From assembly GCA_958510825.1 (NCBI GenBank), contig OY294044.1, positions 106,368,893 through 106,432,892 of the forward strand: a DNA stretch of 64,000 nucleotides, read 5' to 3'. The stretch comes from Brachypterus glaber. Its lineage: Eukaryota > Arthropoda > Insecta > Coleoptera > Kateretidae. The stretch's first letter is position 1; each line of letters opens with the position of its first letter. The notes beneath the pieces were generated by a model. That model saw nothing but the letters and a program-made list of their open reading frames with translations. It made no database searches and was not told the origin of the DNA. Shown piece after piece: positions 32,827 through 42,986 of the stretch. A program made the translations under genes and the position numbers.

Positions 32827-33453
32827 GAGAGAAAAAGACCTTATGTAATAATAACATAAAAAAATATATAACTTAAAAAAAATATTAAAAAAATTAAAAA
32901 CGTCTACTTTTTAATCTTATGCCTAGATAATACGAAAAACATTTACCTTAGCATACTTAAAACACTACATTTAACATAAATATTATTTAAATAAACAATT
33001 ACGAACAATAAACAAAACTATAGAACCGTACACGTAGACATATTTCAAATTAACTATATATGTTTTTTCTTCCTCTTTCTTATCACAAGAACACCTATAT
33101 GTATTCTTGGTAGACTATAGTGAACTATATTTATATCAAAGACAAATGCTGAAGGCGCCTTTATATAAAATATAATAGCAAAAGCTAAATACCAACTTAT
33201 CATATAACAAATGAATGCATATAACACATCGCAAACTATCAACTAAAAAAAAAACTAAAAAAGAAAACAAAAAGAGAAAAAAAAAAAAAAAGAAGAGAAA
33301 AAAAAAATAACTACCCATCAAAAGGCTAGGTTACATGATTTTTTTTGTCTTTTTCTCCCCCTTTTTAACCCCTTCAATTGTTCCCTTTTTATTCTTTTTT
33401 GTTTACTACCCCCCTCCCCTCCTACACGTACCCCTTAATGAATAGCATGTCAA

Positions 33454-33585
33454 TTAACATCTACTTTTTGGTATTTTATAAGATTTCTTATACTCCTCCA
33501 ATAATCCTGAATACACCGTACTAAGTCTGTCTACGTCAGTCCTTAAATTAATGTTTTTAGTCAGTTTTATAAAAATCATTTCTGC
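33454..33585 (-). pseudogene. PLE endonuclease C-terminus, left arm
   Basis: The minus-strand frame reads AEMIFIKLTKNINLRTDVDR, then LSTVYSGLLEEYKKSYKIP and three more residues before stop. It fits the typical end of PLE GIY-YIG endonucleases (E-M-x2-I ... N-x4-D-x3-L-S-x2-Y-x2-L-L). It begins at the palindrome centre with no upstream domain, so it cannot make a functional protein. Confidence 0.6.
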
Positions 33586-33589
33586 AGTT

Positions 33590-33706
33590 ATAAAACTGAC
33601 TAAAAACATCAATTTAAGGACTGACGTAGACAGACTTAGTACGGTGTATTCAGGATTATTGGAGGAGTATAAGAAATCTTATAAAATACCAAAAAGTAGA
33701 TGTTAA
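33590..33706 (+). pseudogene. PLE endonuclease C-terminus, right arm
   Basis: A mirror copy of the fragment on the other strand. It starts at IKLTKNINLRTDVDRLSTVY with the same stop. The first five residues of the left copy lie in the spacer and are missing here, which orients the two ends unequally at the centre. Confidence 0.6.
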
Positions 33707-34339
33707 TTGACATGCTATTCATTAAGGGGTACGTGTAGGAGGGGAGGGGGGTAGTAAACAAAAAAGAATAAAAAGGGAACAATTGAAGGGGTTAAAAAGG
33801 GGGAGAAAAAGACAAAAAAAATCATGTAACCTAGCCTTTTGATGGGTAGTTATTTTTTTTTTCTCTTCTTTTTTTTTTTTTTTTCTCTTTTTGTTTTCTT
33901 TTTTAGTTTTTTTTTTTAGTTGTTAGTTTGCGATGTGTTATATGCATTCATTTGTTATATGATAAGTTGGTATTTAGCTTTTGCTATTATATTTTATATA
34001 AAGGCGCCTTCAGCATTTGTCTTTGATATAAATATAGTTCACTATAGTCTACCAAGAATACATATAGGTGTTCTTGTGATAAGAAAGAGGAAGAAAAAAC
34101 ATATACAGTTAATTTGAAATATGTCTACGTGTACGGTTCTATAGTTTTGTTTATTGTTCGTAATTGTTTATTTAAATAATATTTATGTTAAATGTAGTGT
34201 TTTAAGTATGCTAAGGTAAATGTTTTTCGTATTATCTAGGCATAAGATTAAAAAGTAGACGTTTTTAATTTTTTTAATATTTTTTTTTAAGTTATATATT
34301 TTTTTATGTTATTATTACATAAGGTCTTTTTCTCTCTTT

Positions 34340-34388
34340 TAGCTTGATAAAGTCTTGATTAAAGACGAAACGTCGCTAGTGCATAAAA
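34340..34388 (+). ncRNA. Hammerhead-like motif, PLE-G2 right arm
   Basis: The sequence AGCTTGATAAAGTCTTGATT, then AAAGACGAAACGTCGCTAG. Same U3/A8 core as PLE-G1 (16883-16932). It lies downstream of the endonuclease end, where PLE hammerheads are expected. Confidence 0.45.
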
Positions 34389-34434
34389 GTTAGTGTTTTT
34401 ATTTAAAGTCCTAGTCCCGATATTTGTTTATTAA

Positions 34435-35693
34435 AAGCTTCACTTTTCATCTTAGTAAAACAATATACTATTCTTTTTCTGTGTGTTTACACGTCTCAGA
34501 TTTAAAATATGCCTTCAGGCGTACATGTATTATTGCAATAAATATACATTATACATAGATGTAGCTACATTATTATGATTTACAAGCAATCATATGCTAC
34601 ATACTAAAAATTTTACTACATCAATATAATGTAGTGATGTTGAAAATTCGATCACTAATTTAGTGATGTGGTTTTTTACTATTAAATATTTTTCTACTAA
34701 TGATGTGATATATAATTCGGTTATAGCCGAGCAGTTAATTATAACTTTTATTATAACTTACTCAGTTAGGTTGGCCATACAATCTTCCATCGTATTTAAA
34801 GTATACCCGAGCGGAGAATATACTTAACCACTTATCACTTTATTCGGGAGCGGGTATTCTAGGAGACGGCGCTTTGGAAACAGATAAAACGATTTCTTCT
34901 TAACTTAAGAATAATATATTAAATAAATGTGAATAAATTCTCCAAGAACATGAAAGATCAATTCTTACTTCTAAGAGCTTTTTCTATGCAAAGCCCTTAA
35001 ATTCTAATTTCCATTATATATTAGTTTTCCATTAAATACTTCTAACTTAAAACATTCTATGATTGAAATCCCAACTATTCGCAATCATTTTCAAATCCCA
35101 ATTTATTGTCCACATTTTTCTTAGTGTAAATATTAGAACTGGTTCGTATAAGTCATTCAAATTATTTTACAAAATACTTTTCAAAGTTAATTAATATTCG
35201 TCAAAATTTCTATCAGTGTTCATGCTAACAATATTTATAAGTGTCCAATTATTTTTATGTCGGATAATACAAGTCTCAAAAATTTTCTAAGTTTAAAAAC
35301 TATTTTTAATTCAAAAATAATTCTCAAAAATTATTTCTCACAGAAACTACATTTTCACTTTTGACACTACTGGATACTTTTTAACTAACAAGACAAAAAA
35401 CTATTCAAGAATGATCACCTCTAAAATTTGGAGCTCTATTTATTCTCTTCATAAACCCATAAATTAAAATGAGGCATATTTAGGTCACACGCGCTAATGT
35501 TTCTGGGTGTGAATTCCCCACTACCAAAGTTCAACGATTTTTACTTAGAGGGGTCCGAACAAAACCCGAAAATATCCGACGTTACTCATGCTTACTTTTA
35601 AGAATTAGATCTTATAGGCTATGTATATTAAAATAAAATTTTAAAATTATACGGATCATAACAATAATACAATAAATTATTGTAGTAAATCTT
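34435..35693. other. AT-rich region, no gene recognised
   Basis: Contains CGAGCAGTTAATTATAACTT/AAGTTATAATAAAAGTTATAA-type local symmetry near 34730-34765 and otherwise unassigned AT-rich DNA. Confidence 0.4.
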
Positions 35694-36584
35694 ACCCTGG
35701 TAGAAAAGTACATAAATCTAACTTAACATAACATTAGATTAGTGACATTTTTATGTTTAGTCTCAAACGTTATGCAAAAACGTTATAAAATATATAAATC
35801 TAACCTTAAAAACTAACGTTTGACAAAAACGTTATAAAATATATAAATCTAACCTTAAAAACTAACGTTTGACAAAAACGTTATAAAATACATAAATCTA
35901 ACGTTAGTTTCCTAACTAAATTCTAACCTTTTCCTAACCTTATTCTAACTTTAAATATTTTTTAAATTTCCATTGTGAATAGGTAATTTATAGTAGAAAA
36001 TACTCGTTTTAGACAGATATGTGCCTAGGTTTGATAATTATTTATTATTTCTATGATGTTTAAAAAAATATCCCCAAAAAGTCAAAATTATAGTAAGTCT
36101 GGCAACGCTGTACTAGAATTGAAAAAATAATTTATGATTCTTAATGTTTAAATAAATATTAACTAACTAAATTTAAAGTTTTTCTGAGGGGTAAACGTAT
36201 TTATCGAAGTATAACAGGACATTACACGAAAAATATTTAGGGCCACCTAAAAAAATGGATATTTTATAAATAAATGTAACGAAATTATGTTTAAAAATAT
36301 TATGATTGCTAAAATACATTAAGATTTATTTATATGAATAAATTTGTCTCCAGCTGCCATTTTATGCTGCAGGTAGAAATTTCATAGTTGGCCACGCCCC
36401 CTCCGAAAGTTAGAATTTAAACGTACTTAACTATTTTAAAAATCTAACGTTAGATTAACGTTTGTAACTAACGTTTGATTCTAACCTGAAAAAACGGGAC
36501 ATTTGCACATATTTTATAACGTACTTTTATACAGTTTTCTAATATTAGAAAAACGTTAATCTAACGTTAAATTCCTACTAGGGT
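35694..36584 (-). mobile_element. ACCCT-GTAGAAA TIR element, copy 3
   Basis: An 891-bp inverted copy of the element at 23815-24681, bounded by ACCCTGGTAGAAAAGTAC and AATTCCTACTAGGGT. Confidence 0.8.
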
Positions 36585-36649
36585 AGTGATGTACATCTAA
36601 GTTTATATATTTCTATAGACAGTGTAAGTGGGCATATTTCATATGTATA

Positions 36650-37381
36650 CAGCCTGTTCCAGAACTCGCGTACCGAAATTTAAGAGGTGATTCTACATCC
36701 AAAAATATGAAAAAAAGTTTCTATAAAGGTTGGTCCGGAAATGAGCCCTAAGGGAGCTACGGCCCTTCGAAGATGACGTATTGAATGGGGAACAAAAAAA
36801 AGCACCAATAAAATTTTAATGCTGCAGGGTGATTCTTCATTTAAAACTGAGCAAAAAAGTATTATACACCAAAACACCTAAATTTAATATTAAAGGAGTA
36901 ATAGCCTTTTAAAAAGTAACGTTTTTGGTGGCACAAAATGTTACTTCCTCTTAATTGCATTTTTTTTTGATAACGGTTGCTCCTACAGTGTTACACTATA
37001 TGATATTTTATATGTATTTTTACTCTAGAAATCTATATTTTTTACAACAAATCCAAAAAACATACACATAGAAAAGTTTGGGGCAAAAATGTTTTAAGCC
37101 TCATATATTTTGTCCGTCTGGGCACGCCTCTGGATAAATTAAAAAAATAAATTAACATAAACTTATTGCCCTTATTAATACTAGTATACATGCAAAAGCT
37201 CGCCGCTCTAGCTTAAACGGTACCCGAGTTATTAATTAAAAACCTTATTTTTATTACAATTTTAAAGGGCCCTAGATCCCTTAGGGCTCATTTCCGGACC
37301 AACCTTTATAGGAACTTTTTTTATATTTTTGGATCTAGAATCACCTCTTAAATTTTGGCATGCCAGTTATGGATCACCCTG
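36650..37381 (-). mobile_element. TA-flanked CAGGGTG element, family I copy 3 (732 bp)
   Basis: Inverted copy of 5604-6335, identical in length, with TA at 36648-36649 and 37382-37383. The 65-codon ORF inside is repeated in the other copies and is not a recognised protein. Confidence 0.8.
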
Positions 37382-37738
37382 TATATTTAATATTTATAAA
37401 AGCTGTCTAGTTTTATTCATGACAAATTTTATTATTTAACTGGTCGTGCGTTGCATTTAATTTTTTGAATAAAAGTAGTGGGTTTATTTTATTTCATCTA
37501 CAGAAATTATTTAATTTCCTAAATATATAATAATAAGACGGAAAACATAACTTATGAACACTTTTAGATTTTCAATAACAAACGGTCGTAAGAATTTTGA
37601 GACCCTCTATACTAAGTGGTTTTAGTCTGTTTTAAAGTCTATGCTCTAGAGGTACTATACCAGAAATTGAAAATTTTTGATAAGCTCAAGATATTAAAAC
37701 ACATCTGTATAAAAGGTATTTTATTATATCATAATATA

Positions 37739-38300
37739 CCGGGTGTCCCAACTCTATTTACCCAGCGATTTTCAAGAAAAGTAAAAGAGATAATCAAGTT
37801 CTGCGAAAACCATCTTAAATTAGAGAACTTAAACTATCTTTTAGCATATATTTAATACTTTCAGCTCCTAAAATTTGAGCAGGGGGCATTGGGAGGAGTT
37901 TTTTAAATGGAAAGGGGGTCGTGTAATACATCATTTTAAAGCAAATACAATTCTTTATCAGACTGTATATATTTTTTTAAACAATTTTTTAAGGTTTTGA
38001 TTCTTTAATTTTTTGTGCTAAAAATGCAGTTTTTTAGGTTTTCTTTTTTGTAAATTTTTATTTATGCCAACTAAAATTAATTTAAAAGAATAATTTACGT
38101 TTTTTCATCATAAATTAGTAACTTTTAAAAAATTCTTTGATTTTTTTGGAGTAATTTTGACAAAAATACCTATTTTCAACTCTATTTTAAACCCACAAAA
38201 AAATGTTTAAAAAAATAAAGAATTTAATAAGCTTTAAAATAATGTACTAAAAGTATAAAATATTTGCTAAAAGATAGTTTTAGTTGTCCGGGACACCCGG
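37739..38300. mobile_element. CCGGGTGTCCCAACT foldback (family III copy 1)
   Basis: CCGGGTGTCCCAACTCTATT at the left and GTCCGGGACACCCGG at the right. TTAAACTATCTTTTAGCATA and ATGATGTATTAC-type blocks are mirrored inside. Shares CCAGCGATTTTC and AGAGATAATCAAGTTCTG with 53678-54378. Confidence 0.65.
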
Positions 38301-38587
38301 AATAACTATTTAGCCATTGTAAATAACGATTCGTAATGCATTGTAAACTATTGGTAAGCATTGTTAACAGTTGATCAATGTTCTGGGCAAGCTATATCAC
38401 CCAATCTAACACCGTGTGACTTTTTTTTTGAAGATTTTGGAATAGAAAAAGCGATTGTTTGAAGCATTATAAACGTTCAGAATCTTAACTTCAGACCTTT
38501 AATTTTAAGACTGTTATGGTAATAAGTTTGATTGTTAGAAAATAAATATTCACCTAAGGTTTATCCTAATAATATTAACCTAATATA

Positions 38588-39766
38588 CAGGGTGTATTTG
38601 AAATAGCGTAGGAAATTTTAACAGGTGATTCTACATGATAAAATATGACTAAAAGTTCCTATAAACATATGTCTAAAAATGCGTCATAAGGGAGCTACGC
38701 CCCTTTGAAATTGGCTAAAAAAATCGGTTTTTATTTAATAACTCAGGAACCCTTTGAGATATATTAACGAGGTTTGGCACGTGAATTAATCCTAATAAGG
38801 CCCATCTTTGTATGTCATTTTCACGTACTTATTTAAACCAAGGGTGTGCGAAACGGGGGGGCTTTATCAGTTTTTTGTCCCAAACTTTTTTCTGTGTAAC
38901 TTGTTTGCAATTTTATTTTTGAAATATGATTCCTTAGGTCAAAATACATAAAAAAGGTACTCTTGTTGTAATATTGTAGGATTAACCGTTTTCGAGAAAA
39001 GTTCATTTGAAGGTGAAATTTCACGGTTCGAGGACGAAAAATTAAATACTAAAATGTCGAAAACCAAAATTTTAATAATGCAATATTATTCTACATCAAA
39101 AACTAAGAAAAAAAGTTTCCATACATGTAGGTCGAAAAAAACGCTTTTAAAGCTACCATAGCCCTTTAAAAATGGTGCATATTTAGGAGACCATAGCTCC
39201 ATTAGGATTGATTTTTGGAAGTACCTGTATATGAGGTTTTTTTCTTAGTTTTAAATGTACATTCACCTTGCATCATTAAAATTTTGGTTTTCAACATTTT
39301 AGTATTTAATTTTTCGTCCTCGGACCGTGGAATTTCACCTTCAAATGAATTTTTCTCGAAAACGGTTAATCCTACAGTATTACAACAAGAGTACCTTTTT
39401 TATGTATTTTGACCTGAGGAATCATATTTCAAAAATAAAATTGCAAAAAAATTACACAGAAAAAAGTTTGGGACAAAAAACTGATAAGCCCCCCCCCCCG
39501 TTTCGCACACCCCTGGTTGAAATAAGTACATGAAAATAACACATAAAAATGGGCCTTGGTAGGATTAGTTGACATGCAAAACCTCGTTGATATATCTCAA
39601 AGGGTTCCTGAGTTATTAAATAAAAACCGATTTTTTTATCCAATTTCAAAGGGGCGTAGCTCCCTTATGACGCATTTTTAGACATATGTTTATAGGAACT
39701 TTTAGTCATATTTTATCATTTAGAATCACCTGTTAAAATTTCCTACGCTATTTCAAATACACCCTG
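38588..39766. mobile_element. TA-flanked CAGGGTGTATTTGAAATAG element, family II copy 2
   Basis: A 1179-bp foldback with TA on both sides and perfect ends CAGGGTGTATTTGAAATAGC / GCTATTTCAAATACACCCTG. It is the best preserved member of the family (see 17317-18449). ORFs within are copies of those in the other members and are not genes. Confidence 0.85.
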
Positions 39767-40000
39767 TATTTATCATTGCATACTGACCTCAAATTGCGGT
39801 AATTTTAAAAATGTTTTTCTGGCTATATAAAATTATATAATGTTTATAAAAATATGCTATTTTTTTAATAACTAAAATTATGAAAAGGTCAAGAATCCTA
39901 TCATCATTAATTAATCAAACTTAATTTGAAAAAGTATGCTACAGTAATAACACTAGACCAATTAAAAAAATCTTGCTGTTAATACACTACCGCACATTCT

Positions 40001-40930
40001 CAAAAATATAAAATAAAAAGAGGAGTTCCTCAAGGTTCAGTTTTGGGGCCATTACTTTTTTTACTCTACATAAATGATCTACCTGAGTTCTTACGAGTCT
40101 TAATTATTATGTTTGCGGACGACACAACAATAACTTTGTCTGCTAAATCTATTGAAGAACTATTATCGCTAATAAACAGTATAATGGATAGCTTTAGTTC
40201 GTGGTGTCAAAGAAACTCACTTATACTAAATAGTAGTAAAACTGTATTTGTAAACTTCTACAATAGACGAAGTATACCTAAAGAATCCCTTCCACTAGAA
40301 ATTAAGTTATCAGGGAACACCAAATTCTTGGGCACAATTTTTGATTCCAATTTAAACTGGGATGAACATATTCAAAGTGTTTGTGGTAAATTAAATAGGG
40401 CTTACTATGCTATTCGTCAGATGAGATGTTATTTGGGCGGAGATTCAATAATGACTGTTTACTATGCCCTAGCATACTCGCATATGTCTTTTAACATAAT
40501 AAGTTGGGGAAGCGCAAGACACATTAAGAGAGTATTGACTGCTCAGAAACGTCTAATCAGGCTAATTTTTAACATGGGGTATAGAGATAGCTGCAGACAG
40601 GTTTTTATAAACAATAACATTTTGACTGTTCTTGGAATTTATATATTTAAATGTATTGTTTATGTTAAAATGAATCGAAATATTTTTACTCCAAATTTAG
40701 ATCTGATTAATAAAAGAAGAGAAAATGTACTGCCAATTATAAAGCACAAAACCGCACTTTATGAAAAATCCCCTCTATTTAAATGTATTAGCTTTTATAA
40801 CAAATTGCCAAAGGAAATAAAAAATATAAAAAATGAGAACCTATTTAAGAATGCTGTCAAGAATATTGTCATAAAGTGCTGTCCCTATACAATTAAGGAA
40901 TTTTTAGATTTTAATTTTAATGATGTTTAG
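40001..40930 (+). CDS. Jockey-like LINE reverse transcriptase, C-terminal part, open
   Basis: A 5'-truncated LINE ORF with an intact frame to its stop. From the N-side it shows the RT motif RGVPQGSVLGPLLFLLYIND, the catalytic FADD box (MFADDTTI, about 40110-40133), LNSSKT, FLGTIFDSNLNWDEHI (the thumb entry), then YYALAYSHMSFNIISWG, QKRLIRLIF, SCRQVFINNNILTVLGIYIF and a Lys/Asn-rich end closing at PYTIKEFLDFNFNDV. The N-terminal endonuclease and RT fingers are missing, so it cannot act alone. The 3' UTR ends in TCTAT repeats at about 41100-41124. It inserted into the right side of a TIR (CACATT/AATTCCGG). It is the same clade as the decayed copy at 11270-12169. Clade name is inferred from motif style only. 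Confidence 0.85.
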   Translation, partial: QKYKIKRGVPQGSVLGPLLFLLYINDLPEFLRVLIIMFADDTTITLSAKSIEELLSLINSIMDSFSSWCQRNSLILNSSKTVFVNFYNRRSIPKESLPLEIKLSGNTKFLGTIFDSNLNWDEHIQSVCGKLNRAYYAIRQMRCYLGGDSIMTVYYALAYSHMSFNIISWGSARHIKRVLTAQKRLIRLIFNMGYRDSCRQVFINNNILTVLGIYIFKCIVYVKMNRNIFTPNLDLINKRRENVLPIIKHKTALYEKSPLFKCISFYNKLPKEIKNIKNENLFKNAVKNIVIKCCPYTIKEFLDFNFNDV

Positions 40931-41099
40931 TAAATTTTGTATTTTTAAATTTGTTTCTCTGTCTATTTAAGTATTTATTTTAGAAATAATATTTATTGTA
41001 CTTTTTTTAATTTTATATGTTACCCGAGATATGCTAATTTTAATTTTACCAAATATGACCTACCATATATACAGAAATGTATCACATGATGGCTAATAA

Positions 41100-41124
41100 A
41101 TATTCTATTCTATTCTATTCTATT
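41100..41124 (+). repeat. (TCTAT)n LINE tail
   Basis: AATAAATATTCTATTCTATT and further TCTAT units end the LINE. Fragments with the same tail occur at 4947 and 8456. Confidence 0.8.
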
Positions 41125-42150
41125 TAATTCCGGACACCTAAAAAATTGACATTATTTAAATTCAAATATTTAAAAAACTAATTAATGGATTTTTCTAATT
41201 CTTTTTTAGTTTTAAAGCTTAAACATTCTCTACTTTTCTTTATTTTAAGAATGAATAAATTTTTTTTTTCGTATTAACAGCAACAAATAATGTACAACTA
41301 TGTTTCTTACCCCATCTTCCAGGACTTGCATGGTACGCCACTGCAACTGTTTATCAAATTATTAGTCTTTTTTACTGCCGCCGTTTTAATGAATATTTTC
41401 TTTTTTATTTTTTTACTTTTTTCCTTCTGGTTTAGGAGATATCAGGATTTTCCTGAAAGGTGTAATTTTTTCAGTCAGCTCAAAAAGTACTAAATCAGCA
41501 GAGTTTTTTATTTGAAGCTCATGTCTTTTACTTCTTCTTCTACAGTTTCTACATCCCGGGGCAACTTTTTATTGCCGTCTGACGGAGGCTTAACAGTGAT
41601 TTCGCAGAACTGCCGCCGGACGGAGTGACCCTATTTTTTCTTCTACTCAAGTTTTTAAAACCCAATTTATGTTTTTGATAAACTTGATTAGAAAAAAAAA
41701 GTAACTCGGTCAAGCTTCAAATTTAAAGCACAGCATCAATCAAATTCATGTAGTACTTTTTAAGTTAACTGGAAAAATGACAACTTCCAGGAAAATCCTG
41801 ATATCTCCTAAACCAGAAGTAAAAATGTAAAAAAATAAAAAAGAAAATATTCACTAAAACTGCGGCAATAAGAAAGACTTTAATAATTTTATAAACAGTT
41901 GCAGTGGCGTACCATGCAAGTCCTAGAAGATGGGGTAAAAAACATAGTTGTACATTATTTGTTGCTGTTAATACGAAAAAAAAAATTAATCATTCTTAAA
42001 ACAAAAAAAAAAAGTAGAAAATATTTGAACTTCAAAAAAAAAAAAAAAAGAATCAGTCAAATCCATTAATTAGTTTTCGAAATATTTGAATTTAAAAAAT
42101 GTCAATTTTTTAGTTTTTTAGGTGTCCGGAATTTAATGTGCGGCAGTGTA

Positions 42151-42743
42151 TTTATAAACTCATTTAGTTAAATACCTAGGTCGTCATCTTAGTTTGTCTT
42201 ATACATTAATTAGGTGTCCCATATTAAGATATATTAAGTAACACATATCTTATAAGATAACAAAGTTAATTTCAGTTAATTAATGACTTTCTATGGAATT
42301 TAATAGAGCTATATTAAGTGTTATGGCAATCTATGTGGGTGAAATATAATACAACAGGGTATGTATTCTCGGGCTCGAGAGAACGCATTCCCGGGAGAAA
42401 GGTAGTGTGGGTTGCATATTATTTCTCTCGAAACGCAAAACTACTTATTCTTGAACTTCACTTCGCATGAAAATTGAGGAACTTTACATCTACTACTCGG
42501 GACCGTGAGAAGCGGTCGTTCACGGAAATTTTGACATATAAGTTAGTCGCGCGCATTCGAACATAACCCTATTTTTGCTTTGGTTTTGTGTTGTTGATTT
42601 GAATACCGTTTTGTTTTATAATAGTTAATCGTAATTAATAAAAGATTTTTTATATTTATAAATTATTATACATATTATGATAATAATAATATAACGATGG
42701 ATGATTTGGAAATTGTGGGGGCTGTTGCCCTTTTGGGAGATTA
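42151..42743 (+). other. Upstream region of the transposase gene, with possible first exon at 42697
   Basis: The segment is less repetitive and locally CG-richer (TCTCGGGCTCGAGAGAACGC at 42369, GTTAGTCGCGCGCATTCG at 42542). From 42697 an ATG opens MDDLEIVGAVALLGD, which runs into the N gap at 42744. This could be an upstream exon or a different, truncated gene. I cannot assign it. Confidence 0.3.
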
Positions 42744-42943
42744 NNNNNNNNNNNNNNNNNNNNNNNNNNNNNNNNNNNNNNNNNNNNNNNNNNNNNNNNN
42801 NNNNNNNNNNNNNNNNNNNNNNNNNNNNNNNNNNNNNNNNNNNNNNNNNNNNNNNNNNNNNNNNNNNNNNNNNNNNNNNNNNNNNNNNNNNNNNNNNNNN
42901 NNNNNNNNNNNNNNNNNNNNNNNNNNNNNNNNNNNNNNNNNNN
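42744..42943. other. Assembly gap (200 N)
   Basis: Exactly 200 unresolved bases, 43 bp upstream of the transposase start codon. Any terminal inverted repeat, promoter or exon located there is hidden. Confidence 1.
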
Positions 42944-42986
42944 CATTGAAGTTGAATAATGTTATTTTCGCTAATTTGATAGTAAA

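Larger units (their letters stand above)
32729..34434. mobile_element. 1.7-kb near-perfect palindrome formed by two PLE 3' ends (PLE-G2)
   Basis: Arms of about 842 and 845 bp (32729-33570 and 33590-34434) are almost identical inverted copies around a 19-nt spacer. Each arm, read outward from the centre, contains the C-terminus of a PLE endonuclease (33454-33585 minus, 33590-33706 plus), a noncoding tract, a hammerhead-like motif and the TAGTCCCGATATTTGTTTAT end. High arm identity implies recent origin or correction. A DNA or RNA strand of this region can fold into one hairpin along its whole length. Confidence 0.85.
39985..42148. mobile_element. Mariner-like foldback hosting a LINE
   Basis: TA (39983-39984) precedes CACTACCGCACATT, and CGGCAGTG is followed by TA (42149-42150). 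Apart from the LINE at 39999-41124 the element is about 1.04 kb. Its arms mirror each other from the TIR (CACTGCCGCACATTAAATTC on the right arm's inverse) through GTACAACTATGTTTCTTACC and CATGGTACGCCACTGCAAC to a centre near 41640. TA flanks and a CACTG start fit the Tc1/mariner superfamily. Noncoding. Confidence 0.75.

Noticed and set aside
33054..34117. Mirror-image ORFs with hydrophobic character near 33054-33321 and 33920-34117
   Set aside because: These are the two arms of the palindrome in noncoding 3' sequence. The poly-Phe/Leu content comes from T runs.
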